From: Zeimonas sp964538505 | Lineage (GTDB): Bacteria > Pseudomonadota > Gammaproteobacteria > Burkholderiales > Burkholderiaceae_E | NCBI GenBank assembly: GCA_964538505.1 | Contig: CAZIDY010000011.1 | Span: 1-64,000, forward strand | Direction: 5' to 3' | Length of the DNA stretch: 64,000 bases | In this document: one piece after another, positions 32,153 to 39,889 of the stretch | Position numbering within the stretch: position 1 is the first letter of the stretch | How the letters are laid out: each line of letters opens with the position of its first letter | Made by a program: the position numbers and the translations under genes | The notes under the pieces: generated by a model | Told to the model about the DNA's origin: nothing | What the model saw: only the letters and a program-made list of their open reading frames with translations | Database searches by the model: none

Positions 32153-33471
32153 TTCGCGGCGCTTCGGGCCGGCGGCGCAGGGAGCGCCGGATCCGGCACC
32201 AGGCGCGCGGTCGGCAGGCACAGCACGAAGGTGCTGCCGCGGCCCGGTGCGCTGTCGAAGCGTAGCTGTCCCTGGTGGCGCGCCATGATCCGCTTGATGA
32301 TCGCCAGGCCGAGACCGGTTCCGCCGGTGGCGCGCGAGCGACCGCGGTCGACCCGATAGAAACGCTCGGCCAGTCGCGGCAGGTGCTCGGGCGGAATGCC
32401 GATGCCGGTGTCGCGCACCGAGATGCGTCCCTCGGCGTCCTGCACGCGCCAGTCGACGGCGATACGCCCCTCGTCGGGCGTGTAGCGGATCGCGTTGGTG
32501 AGCAGGTTGCGCACTGCGCTCTCGAGCTCGCCCGGCGAGGCGAGCACGCGTCGCGGCCCGTCGAGCACGAGCGAGATCGAGTGGCGGCCTGCGGACAGCG
32601 TGCGTGCTTCGTCGACCAGCCGCTCGAGCAGCGCTGGCACGTCGACGGGTTCGTCGTCGAGCGGCTCCATGTCGCTCTCGAGCGACGAGATCGTGAGCAG
32701 GTCGTCGACGAGCCGCTGCATCGTGCGACTCTGCTCGAGGACCGATTCGAGGTACTGGCGCCGCTGCGCCTCGTCGAGCTCGAGCGTGAGCAGTGTCTCG
32801 GCGAAGCCGGCGATCACGGTGACCGGCGTTCGGATCTCGTGCGAGACGTTGGCGACGAAATCGCTGCGCATCGCGTCGAGTTTCGCCCGGCCGGTTACGT
32901 CGCGCGTGATCAGCAGGTTCTGGTTGCCCTGCGCCGGGTGCAGCAGCAGCTCGTAGATGCGGCCGGGCCGACCTGCCAGCTCGATGCGCATCGATTGGCC
33001 CGGCTCGTTCGATTCGAGCAGGCGCGCGAGCTCCGGCTGGCGGATGAAGTGATGGATCGGCCGACGCGTGCCGAAGATGCCGTGCAGGCTCTCGGCCGCG
33101 TCGTTGGCCCACATCACATGGTTGTAGCGATCGAGCACGACGAGCCCGTCGGGCAGCTGGTCGACGGCCGCATGGATGCGCTCGAGCTCCGAAGCAAGCT
33201 CACTTTGCGCGTCGGCTTCCTGGTGCGCGAAACGCGACAGCCGGGTGATCAGCGCGCGCCACGGCCCGTAGCCGACCGGCAGCGAACGGTTGCGTGGCAG
33301 CGTCGCCCAGTGGTGCAGCCGCGCCAGGTAGGTCGTTTCGGTGAGTGCGTAGCCGACGAATACCGCACCGAGCCACCAGACGGCGGCGCGCTCGGAGATG
33401 TAGAGGCTGAGCAGGGCGGCGATGGCGACCACTGCAGCGATCGCCGCGAGATTGCGAAACACGAAGCGCAC
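32104..33471 (-). CDS. phoR: Phosphate-regulon sensor histidine kinase
   Basis: This is a 455-residue inner-membrane kinase. Two membrane segments lie at about 8-25 and 32-48 with hardly any periplasmic loop, as in PhoR. A PAS domain spans about 95-190 (LPDGLVVLDRYNHVMWAN), then HisKA with H211 in FVANVSHEIRTPV. The ATPase domain carries NLLTNAIRYT, DTGIGIP and GGTGLGLAIIKRI. The start is GTG at 33469-33471. It follows phoB by 61 nt. Its final codons, a Pro/Ser/Ala-rich tail, overlap phoU on the other strand. Confidence 0.95.
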   Translation of the reverse strand: MRFVFRNLAAIAAVVAIAALLSLYISERAAVWWLGAVFVGYALTETTYLARLHHWATLPRNRSLPVGYGPWRALITRLSRFAHQEADAQSELASELERIHAAVDQLPDGLVVLDRYNHVMWANDAAESLHGIFGTRRPIHHFIRQPELARLLESNEPGQSMRIELAGRPGRIYELLLHPAQGNQNLLITRDVTGRAKLDAMRSDFVANVSHEIRTPVTVIAGFAETLLTLELDEAQRRQYLESVLEQSRTMQRLVDDLLTISSLESDMEPLDDEPVDVPALLERLVDEARTLSAGRHSISLVLDGPRRVLASPGELESAVRNLLTNAIRYTPDEGRIAVDWRVQDAEGRISVRDTGIGIPPEHLPRLAERFYRVDRGRSRATGGTGLGLAIIKRIMARHQGQLRFDSAPGRGSTFVLCLPTARLVPDPALPAPPARSAANQLPSSTSRSEPTGAA

Positions 33472-33532
33472 GGTGTTCCCGGACGTTGGCGCGAGCTACA
33501 CGAGGCGCGGAGCGTGGAAGTCGCCCGGGCGC

Positions 33533-34240
33533 TCAGTTCCCGAAGCGATAACCCTCTCCGCGCACGGTTTCGATCAGTCGGTCGTGGCCGCTGGGTGCCA
33601 GTGCGAGCCGCAACCGCCGGATGTGCACGTCGACTGTGCGCTGGTCAATATACACGCGATCCCCCCACACTCCATCGAGCAGCCGCTCGCGCGAGACGAC
33701 GCGGTCGGCGTTGCGCATCAGGAAATGCAGCAGCCGGAACTCGGTGGGACTGAGCGACAGGCGGATGTCGCCGGCGCTCACGCGCACCGCCGCGGGCTCC
33801 AGGCGCAGTCCTTCGATCTCGATCGGCGCCTCGTCGTCGTCAGCCCCCGTGGCTGCGCCTTCACCGCTTCCGGAGCGCCGCATCACCGCACGCACGCGGG
33901 CGACGAGCTCGCGCGTCGAGAAAGGCTTGGTCAGGTAATCGTCGACGCCGCGCTCGAAGCCGAGCAGCTTGTCGCCTTCGAGCGCGCGCGCGGTGAGCAG
34001 CACGATCGGTACGTCGCGGGTGCGTGCGTCGGCGCGCAGCGCCTTCGCCAGGTCGATGCCCGATTCGCCGGGGAGCATCCAGTCGAGCACGATCAGCTCG
34101 GGCACGGACCCCGCGATCGTCTCGCGTGCGGCTTCCGCCGAATCGACGGCCTCGACGAGATAGCCGGCGTGGCGAAGATTGACGGCGACCAGCTCGCGGA
34201 TCGCCGGTTCGTCTTCCACGATGAGAATACGTGCGCTCAC
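33533..34240 (-). CDS. phoB: Phosphate-regulon response regulator
   Basis: This is a 235-residue OmpR-type regulator. The receiver has D10/E11, phospho-acceptor D53 in LDWMLPG, T of LLTAR and K of YLTKPF. The winged helix contains LSPTEFRLLHFLM and ends VRGEGYRF, close to PhoB. The WMLPG motif after the acceptor is typical of PhoB. It starts with GTG at 34240 after GGAGGAGGT; this site lies within the end of thpR, and the start overlaps the thpR stop as GTGA. It would act on the PHO boxes at 27031 and 27647. Confidence 0.96.
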   Translation of the reverse strand: MSARILIVEDEPAIRELVAVNLRHAGYLVEAVDSAEAARETIAGSVPELIVLDWMLPGESGIDLAKALRADARTRDVPIVLLTARALEGDKLLGFERGVDDYLTKPFSTRELVARVRAVMRRSGSGEGAATGADDDEAPIEIEGLRLEPAAVRVSAGDIRLSLSPTEFRLLHFLMRNADRVVSRERLLDGVWGDRVYIDQRTVDVHIRRLRLALAPSGHDRLIETVRGEGYRFGN

Positions 34241-34860
34241 ACCTCCTCCGTTCGGCGGGATTCGGGGTTCGACCAGTGATAGCGATGCTGCGGCGTCGAC
34301 CCCGGGCCGGAGGCCCCGAGCGCAAGCGACCATTCGCGCGCGATGATCGGCTCGAAGCCCGGCTCGACTGCGACAGCGGTTACGGTACCAGCGGCAGGCG
34401 CAATGGCAGGGCGCCTGCCGAAATCCTGCGCGCCGCGCACGAGGGTCGCGTGCAGCTTCAACGGCCGGTCGTCGAAGTCGATGCGGGCGGCGCGAAGCCG
34501 TTCGCGGATCTCGCCGGCGAGCCGATGCGCGAAGCTGCGCGCGGTGTCGATGCGCTGTTGGCCCTGCGGTCCGACCCAGAGCACGCCGTGACCGAAGCTG
34601 CCGAGCCGTGACAACGCGAGCGGCATCGAAGCCGGATCGCCGCCTGCAACGAAATGCGACGGTAGCCCCTGCAGGATCGACTCGAACTTCGGCTGCTCGT
34701 CGAGCGCGCGCATGCCGACGAAGGCGAGCGTCAGGTGGATGTCGGCGGCCACGAAGGCGCGGCCGCCCCAGCGGGCCGCCGCCTGTGCAGCGAGTGTCGC
34801 GAGCCGGTCGGCCGTGAGGGCGTCCGGGCGCAGCGCATAGAAGAAGCGCGCCTTCGCCAC
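34237..34860 (-). CDS. thpR: RNA 2',3'-cyclic phosphodiesterase (2H/LigT family)
   Basis: This is a 207-residue member of the 2H phosphoesterase family, which hydrolyses 2',3'-cyclic phosphate ends on RNA. Both HxTx motifs are present: IHLTLAFVG (H42, T44) and LKLHATLVRG (H137, T139). I favour the GTG at 34858-34860 because it starts 7 nt after manC and gives the family N-terminus (AKARFFYALRP); an ATG at 34917 would overlap manC by 50 nt. Its stop is fused to the phoB start (GTGA), so it may be co-transcribed with phoBR. Confidence 0.92.
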   Translation of the reverse strand: MAKARFFYALRPDALTADRLATLAAQAAARWGGRAFVAADIHLTLAFVGMRALDEQPKFESILQGLPSHFVAGGDPASMPLALSRLGSFGHGVLWVGPQGQQRIDTARSFAHRLAGEIRERLRAARIDFDDRPLKLHATLVRGAQDFGRRPAIAPAAGTVTAVAVEPGFEPIIAREWSLALGASGPGSTPQHRYHWSNPESRRTEEV

Positions 34861-34867
34861 GCGAGCT

Positions 34868-36301
34868 TCACGCCGTGGTCGAGCGCCCGTACGCGTCGTC
34901 GAAGCGGACGATGTCATCCTCCCCGAGGTAGTCGCCGCACTGCACCTCGATCATCACGAGCGGTACGACGCCGGGATTCTCGAGGCGATGCCGGGTGCCG
35001 ATCGGGATGTACGTCGATTCGTTGGCGGCGACCAGCTGCGTGCGTTCGTCGCATTGCACCTTTGCCGTGCCCGAGACGACGATCCAGTGCTCGCTGCGAT
35101 GATGGTGCATCTGCAGCGACAGGCGCTCCTTCGGCTTGACCTCGATGCGCTTGATCTTGAAGCGCGGCCCTTCCTGCAGCACCGTGTAGGTGCCCCACGG
35201 GCGCGACACCGTTCGATGCAGTCGTGCCGACTCGTGCCCGCTCGACTTCAGGTGCTCGACGATCGCGCGCACCTGCTGGCTCGAATCCTTGCCGGCGACC
35301 AGCAGCGCGTCGGGCGTGTCGACGATCAGCAGGTTCTCGACGCCCACCGCGGCGACCAGCCGGTCTTCGCTCTGCACGTGCGTGTTCTTCGCGCCGTGCA
35401 GCAGCGCTTCGCCGACGGTCGTGTTGCCGTCGGCATCGGGCTGCAACTGCTCGGACACCGCCTTCCACGAGCCGATGTCGCTCCAGTGGAAAGTTGCCGG
35501 CAGTACGATGACGCCGTCGGCCCTCTCCATCACTGCGTAGTCGATCGAGATCTCGGGGCAGGCGACGAAGGGCGGCTCGGCGATCGGCAGCTTCTCGTCG
35601 GTGGCTTCGGGGCGGCTCGCCTCCCAGGCAACGCGGGCGGCAGCAAACAGCTCGGGTGCGTGCACCTGCATCGCGTCGAGGATCGTCTGCGCACGGAAGC
35701 AGAACATGCCGCTGTTCCAGACGAAGCCGCCGTCGGCGAGGAACTGCACCGCGCGCGCCGCGTCGGGCTTCTCGACGAAGCGGCGCACCGCGCGCGCCTC
35801 GCCCGGCAGCTCGTCGCCCATCTCGATGTAGCCGAAACCGGTTTCGGGGGCGCTCGGCCGGATGCCGAACAGCACGATCGATCCGGCCGCGGCAAGCTCG
35901 GCCGCCTGCGCTGCCACCTTGCGGAAGGCATCGGCGTCGGGGATCAGGTGATCGGCGGGCAGGACGAGCATCACCGCGTCGGCGTCGAGCGATTGCGCCC
36001 ACAACGCGGCGAGCGCGACCGCCGGTGCGGTATTGCGTCCGACCGGCTCCAGCAGCTGCGTGACGCGCACGCCGCGCGCCGCCTTCACGCCGTCGATCTC
36101 CTCGCGTGTCTTGAAGAAGTACTCGCGGTTGGTGACGATTGCCGCGCGCGCCCCGTCGGCGAGCGGCAGCGCGCGCTCGAGCGTGCGTTGCAGCAGGCTC
36201 GAGGCGCCGCCGAGCTTCATGAACGGCTTCGGGAAGGCCTCGCGCGAGACGGGCCACAGCCGGGTTCCGGCTCCGCCGGAGAGAACGACGGGGATCAGCA
36301 T
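34868..36301 (-). CDS. manC: Mannose-1-phosphate guanylyltransferase / mannose-6-phosphate isomerase
   Basis: This is a 477-residue two-domain enzyme making GDP-mannose for polysaccharides. The N-terminal nucleotidyltransferase has VVLSGGAGTRLWPVSRE, the GMP-transfer signature, with FVEKPDAA and SIDYAVMER further on. The C-terminal cupin (type II phosphomannose isomerase, about 350-477) shows RPWGTYTVLQEGPRFKIKRI, LSLQMHHHRSEHWIVVSG and YIPIGTRHRLENPG. The ATG at 36299-36301 gives the exact family N-terminus. It diverges from galE. Confidence 0.95.
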   Translation of the reverse strand: MLIPVVLSGGAGTRLWPVSREAFPKPFMKLGGASSLLQRTLERALPLADGARAAIVTNREYFFKTREEIDGVKAARGVRVTQLLEPVGRNTAPAVALAALWAQSLDADAVMLVLPADHLIPDADAFRKVAAQAAELAAAGSIVLFGIRPSAPETGFGYIEMGDELPGEARAVRRFVEKPDAARAVQFLADGGFVWNSGMFCFRAQTILDAMQVHAPELFAAARVAWEASRPEATDEKLPIAEPPFVACPEISIDYAVMERADGVIVLPATFHWSDIGSWKAVSEQLQPDADGNTTVGEALLHGAKNTHVQSEDRLVAAVGVENLLIVDTPDALLVAGKDSSQQVRAIVEHLKSSGHESARLHRTVSRPWGTYTVLQEGPRFKIKRIEVKPKERLSLQMHHHRSEHWIVVSGTAKVQCDERTQLVAANESTYIPIGTRHRLENPGVVPLVMIEVQCGDYLGEDDIVRFDDAYGRSTTA

Positions 36302-36396
36302 GCCGGCGATTGTACGGCCGCGACGTGTTGCAGCGCCGTGCGACACTTGGCGTTCGAGGCCGGTTTCCGCACGGCGCTACATCGGGAGCATCGGAC

Positions 36397-37425
36397 TTGA
36401 GTCAGTCGACGGGGGCAGTGCTGGTGACGGGCGGAGCCGGGTACATCGGCTCGCATACGGTGCTCGAGCTGCAGCAGGCGGGCTGGGAGGTCGTCGTCGT
36501 CGACAACCTGTCGAACTCGAGCGCCGAGTCGCTGCGGCGCGTGGCGGCGATCACCGGCCGCGAGGTGCCGTTGGTGGTTGCCGACATCCGCGACGACGAT
36601 GCGCTGCACACGGTGCTCCATTCCCGGCGCTTCGACGCGGTGATCCATTTCGCCGGGCTGAAGGCGGTCGGCGAGTCGGTGGCCGACCCGGTTTCGTATT
36701 ACGACAACAATGTCGGCGGCTCGGTGGCACTGCTGCGCACGATGGCGGCGCACGAAGTGCGTCGCATCGTCTTCAGCTCGTCGGCCACCGTCTATGGCGA
36801 TCCGCGGTCGGTGCCGATCCGCGAGGACGCGCCGCTCGCACCGACCAACCCGTACGGGCACAGCAAGGCGATGATCGAGCAGATCCTGCTCGACCTGGTC
36901 GCGTCCGATTCCCGGTGGGCGGTCGGCATCCTGCGCTACTTCAACCCGGTGGGCGCGCACGAGAGCGGGCGCATCGGCGAGGACCCGCGCGGCGTTCCGA
37001 ACAACCTGATGCCCTACGTGAGCCAGGTCGCCGTCGGGCGGCTGTCGCAGCTCCAGGTCTTCGGCGACGACTGGCCGACACCGGACGGCACCGGCGTGCG
37101 TGACTACATCCACGTCGTCGATCTCGCGCGCGGGCATCTGGCGGCGCTTCGGCACGCCTGCGCGGGTGCGGGGGCCTTCACGGTGAATCTCGGCACCGGC
37201 GTCGGCTGCTCGGTGCTCGGGCTCGTGCGGGCCTTCGAGCACGCGAGCGGGCAGCCGGTTCCGTACCGGATCGTCGAACGCAGGCCGGGGGACGTTGCGC
37301 AGTGCTATGCCGACCCCGCGCTCGCTGAGCGGATGCTCGGTTGGCGCGCGGAGTACGGCATCGAAAGAATGTGCGCGGATGCCTGGCGGTGGCAGCAGGC
37401 GAATCCGCGCGGGTATGAGGCATGA
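36397..37425 (+). CDS. galE: UDP-glucose 4-epimerase
   Basis: This is a 342-residue NAD-dependent epimerase interconverting UDP-glucose and UDP-galactose. The Rossmann motif TGGAGYIGSH is at residues 11-20, the catalytic serine in FSSSATVYGD, and the Tyr/Lys pair in NPYGHSK (Y153, K157). RYFNPVGAHESG and DGTGVRDYIHV are further signatures. I use TTG at 36397 because it follows GGGAGC by 9 nt and gives normal length; GTG at 36418 is an alternative. The TGA stop is formed by the left arm of the inverted repeat at 37423-37483. Confidence 0.94.
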   Translation: MSQSTGAVLVTGGAGYIGSHTVLELQQAGWEVVVVDNLSNSSAESLRRVAAITGREVPLVVADIRDDDALHTVLHSRRFDAVIHFAGLKAVGESVADPVSYYDNNVGGSVALLRTMAAHEVRRIVFSSSATVYGDPRSVPIREDAPLAPTNPYGHSKAMIEQILLDLVASDSRWAVGILRYFNPVGAHESGRIGEDPRGVPNNLMPYVSQVAVGRLSQLQVFGDDWPTPDGTGVRDYIHVVDLARGHLAALRHACAGAGAFTVNLGTGVGCSVLGLVRAFEHASGQPVPYRIVERRPGDVAQCYADPALAERMLGWRAEYGIERMCADAWRWQQANPRGYEA

Positions 37426-37483
37426 AAACCGGGGTCAGACCACGGTTTCGCCTCGCGAAACCGTGGTCTGACCCCGGTTTTCA
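37423..37483. terminator. Bidirectional terminator-like inverted repeat, copy 2
   Basis: Perfect 29-nt arms (37423-37451 and 37455-37483) with a CTC loop. It shares the inner 20 or so bp per arm with copy 1. The outermost three bases of each arm are the TGA stop codons of galE (plus) and panC (minus), and the A4/T4 runs inside them give short U tracts. It fills the whole space between the two convergent genes. Confidence 0.88.
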
Positions 37484-38362
37484 GAACGTGACGTTGTCGA
37501 TCAGGCGTGTGGTGCCCAGTCGTGCGGCGCCGAGGGCCACGAGCGCGTCGGGTCGCAGGAGATCGTTCGCGCCGGGTACGCCGAGGTCTTCGCGGCGGCG
37601 CACGACGAGGTAGTCGGGGGCCCAACCGCGTGCGCGCAGGCCGTCTAGCGCCTGGTGTTCGGCGGCTTCCAGCATGCGCGTCACCGTTTCGTCGTCGAGC
37701 AGGCCCGAGGCGGGCGCGCCCGCGAACTCCCGTACGCGCCCGGCGAGCCCGAGCAGCGCGCGGTGCAGCGCCGGCGCCTCGGCGCGTTCGCGCGCGTCGA
37801 GGTAGCCGTTGCGCGAAGACAGCGCGAGCCCGTCGCTTTCGCGTGCCGTCTCGCCGGCGAGCACCTGGATCGGCAGGGCGAACTGCTCGACCATCTGCCG
37901 CACGACGAGCAACTGCTGGTAGTCCTTGCTGCCGAACACGGCAACGGCCGGCTGCACGCAGCCGAAGAGCTTCAGCACGACGGTGCACACGCCTTCGAAG
38001 AAGCCGGGCCGGAACGCGCCCTCGAGTACGTCGCCGAGGCCCGGAGGCGTCGACACGCGGAAGGTCTGTGGCTGCGGATAGAGTTCGCCTTCGTCGGGTG
38101 CGAAGACGAGATCACAGCCTTCGGCACGCAGCGCGTCGCAGTCGCGCTCGAAGGTACGCGGGTAGCGGCCGAAATCTTCGCCAGGCGCGAACTGCAGCCG
38201 GTTGACGAAGATGCTCGCGACCACCGGCTCGCCGTTCGCCTTCGCGATGCGAACGAGCGACAGATGCCCTTCGTGCAGGTTGCCCATCGTCGGGACGAAC
38301 GCGGTGCGCCGGCTGCCCGCGAGCGCATCGCGAAGATCGGCGATCCGTTCGACGACGCGCAT
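37481..38362 (-). CDS. panC: Pantothenate synthetase
   Basis: PanC joins pantoate and beta-alanine using ATP in coenzyme A synthesis. The 293-residue product has the HIGH-type motif MGNLHEGHLSLV at 26-37, VSIFVNRLQF-type segment SIFVNRLQFAP, and the KMSK-like region SDGLALSSRNGYLD. The ATG at 38362 starts 2 nt after the kinase gene stop, so the genes are coupled. Its stop codon lies in the right arm of the repeat. Confidence 0.96.
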   Translation of the reverse strand: MRVVERIADLRDALAGSRRTAFVPTMGNLHEGHLSLVRIAKANGEPVVASIFVNRLQFAPGEDFGRYPRTFERDCDALRAEGCDLVFAPDEGELYPQPQTFRVSTPPGLGDVLEGAFRPGFFEGVCTVVLKLFGCVQPAVAVFGSKDYQQLLVVRQMVEQFALPIQVLAGETARESDGLALSSRNGYLDARERAEAPALHRALLGLAGRVREFAGAPASGLLDDETVTRMLEAAEHQALDGLRARGWAPDYLVVRRREDLGVPGANDLLRPDALVALGAARLGTTRLIDNVTF

Positions 38363-38364
38363 GT

Positions 38365-39027
38365 CTATTCGCCGACGTTGAAGAAGCTGCGTCGCCCGCG
38401 CATCTCGGCGAGCTGGCGCACGAGCACGTCGAAGTCGTCGTCGCGTTCGATCGGGTTCAGGTGCTCGGTGTTCACGATCAGCAGCGGTGCAGCGTCATAG
38501 TGATGGAAATAGCGACTGTACCCTTCGGCCAGCTCGCGCAGGTAGGTCTCGGAGATCGCCGCTTCCATCTCGACGCCGCGCCTGCGCACGCGCTCGACGA
38601 GCGTGTCGGGCTGCGCCTGCAGGTAGATGACGAGATCGGGCGTCGGCGCCTGCGGGCGCAGGCTCTCGAAGATCTGGCGGTACAGCGCGAGCTCGTCGTC
38701 GGCCAGCGTGAGCCGTGCAAACAGCGGGTCCTTGTCGAGCAGGAAGTCGCCGACCGCCGATTGCGAGAACAGCTCCTGTTGTGCGAGGTCGCGCAGCTGG
38801 TTCACGCGCTGGAACAGGAAGAACAGCTGCGTCGGCAGCGCGTAGCGCCGCGCGTCGCGATAGAAGCGCTCGAGGAACGGGTTCGCCGCCGGATCCTCGA
38901 GCACGAGCTTCGCGCCGAAGCGCTCGGCGAGCCGGCGTGCGAGCGAGGTCTTGCCGGCGCCGATCGGGCCTTCGACGACGATGTGGCGGTACTTGTCGAA
39001 CGGGGAGGGCGAAACGGCGGCGCTCAT
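38365..39027 (-). CDS. Deoxynucleoside kinase family protein
   Basis: This is a 220-residue P-loop kinase of the dNK/dGK family, phosphorylating a deoxynucleoside for salvage. Walker A GPIGAGKTS is at 20-28, the substrate-site glutamate follows in LVLEDPAANPF, and the DRS-like/lid region is RVRRRGVEME. In Burkholderiales a gene of this type commonly lies beside folK and panB/panC, as here. The start overlaps the DUF486 stop (ATGA). The nucleoside preference is unknown. Confidence 0.9.
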   Translation of the reverse strand: MSAAVSPSPFDKYRHIVVEGPIGAGKTSLARRLAERFGAKLVLEDPAANPFLERFYRDARRYALPTQLFFLFQRVNQLRDLAQQELFSQSAVGDFLLDKDPLFARLTLADDELALYRQIFESLRPQAPTPDLVIYLQAQPDTLVERVRRRGVEMEAAISETYLRELAEGYSRYFHHYDAAPLLIVNTEHLNPIERDDDFDVLVRQLAEMRGRRSFFNVGE

Positions 39028-39371
39028 GAACGGAAAATGAAATACACGGCGCCGAGCAGGCACAGCGCGGCCCACAGGTAGTCGAGCTTCAACGGCTGCT
39101 GCATGTACAGCACCGCGAACGGAACGAAGACGGTTAGCGTGATCACTTCCTGCACGATCTTCAGCTGCGGCAGCGTGAAGTGACCGTAGCCGATCCGGTT
39201 GGCCGGTACCTGCAGCAGGTACTCGAAGAACGCGATGCCCCAGCTCAGGATCGCCGCGATCCACCACGGGCGCGTCGCGAGATCCTTCAGGTGCGCGTAC
39301 CACGCGAAGGTCATGAAGACGTTCGACGCGGTGAGCAGAACGATCGTCTGCAGCGGAATCGGCGGCGTCAT
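39024..39371 (-). CDS. DUF486 family membrane protein
   Basis: This is a 115-residue small membrane protein with four hydrophobic segments (about 8-22, 34-50, 66-84 and 92-112). AWYAHLKDL, WGIAFFEYLLQVPANRIGY and FTLPQLKIVQEVITLTVF are conserved DUF486 stretches. The fold resembles small multidrug-type transporters, but no function is established. It overlaps folK upstream and the kinase gene downstream by 4 nt each, so it is embedded in this operon. Confidence 0.9.
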   Translation of the reverse strand: MTPPIPLQTIVLLTASNVFMTFAWYAHLKDLATRPWWIAAILSWGIAFFEYLLQVPANRIGYGHFTLPQLKIVQEVITLTVFVPFAVLYMQQPLKLDYLWAALCLLGAVYFIFRS

Positions 39372-39889
39372 CGACCCGAGCTCCGTGGAGCGAAAGCCAG
39401 CGCCGCCTCGCGTTCCACGCGCTGTCCGCGCGAGTCGCACAGCAGCCGGTAGACGCTTCCCCGTCCGGGTATCGTCAGCGACGGATCGAGTTCGGCCAGC
39501 GGGGCGAGCGCGAACGCGCGTTGGTGCAGCCGCGGATGCGGCAGTCGCAGCGTCGGCGTGTCGACGACGATCGACGTGCCGTCGTCGTGCTCGCCGAGCA
39601 GGAAGTCGAGGTCGATCGCACGCGGCGCGTTGGGGTACGGCCGCGTGCGGCCGAGCGCAGCTTCCACGTCGAGAAGCGCATCCAGCAGCGCCTGCGGCGT
39701 GCGCGTGGTGACGACCTCGGCTGCGGCGTTCCGGTAGTCGGGCCCGTCGGCGTCCACGGGCGCGCTGCGATACTGCGACGAGCAGCGCACGATCCGGATG
39801 TCGCCGAAGGCTTCGAGACGATGCAGCGCCTGCACGAAGCTCGCCGCCGGATCGCCGAGATTGGCGCCGAGTCCGATCCAGGCGCGCAT
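39368..39889 (-). CDS. folK: 2-amino-4-hydroxy-6-hydroxymethyldihydropteridine pyrophosphokinase
   Basis: FolK transfers pyrophosphate from ATP to the pterin precursor of folate. The 173-residue product has WIGLGANLGDP at the start, SSQYRSAPV, and the signature RTRPYPNAPRAIDLDFLL with its DLD metal-binding pair, then LPHPRLHQRAFALAPL. It overlaps pcnB by 1 nt (TGATG) and DUF486 by 4 nt. Confidence 0.97.
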   Translation of the reverse strand: MRAWIGLGANLGDPAASFVQALHRLEAFGDIRIVRCSSQYRSAPVDADGPDYRNAAAEVVTTRTPQALLDALLDVEAALGRTRPYPNAPRAIDLDFLLGEHDDGTSIVVDTPTLRLPHPRLHQRAFALAPLAELDPSLTIPGRGSVYRLLCDSRGQRVEREAALAFAPRSSGR

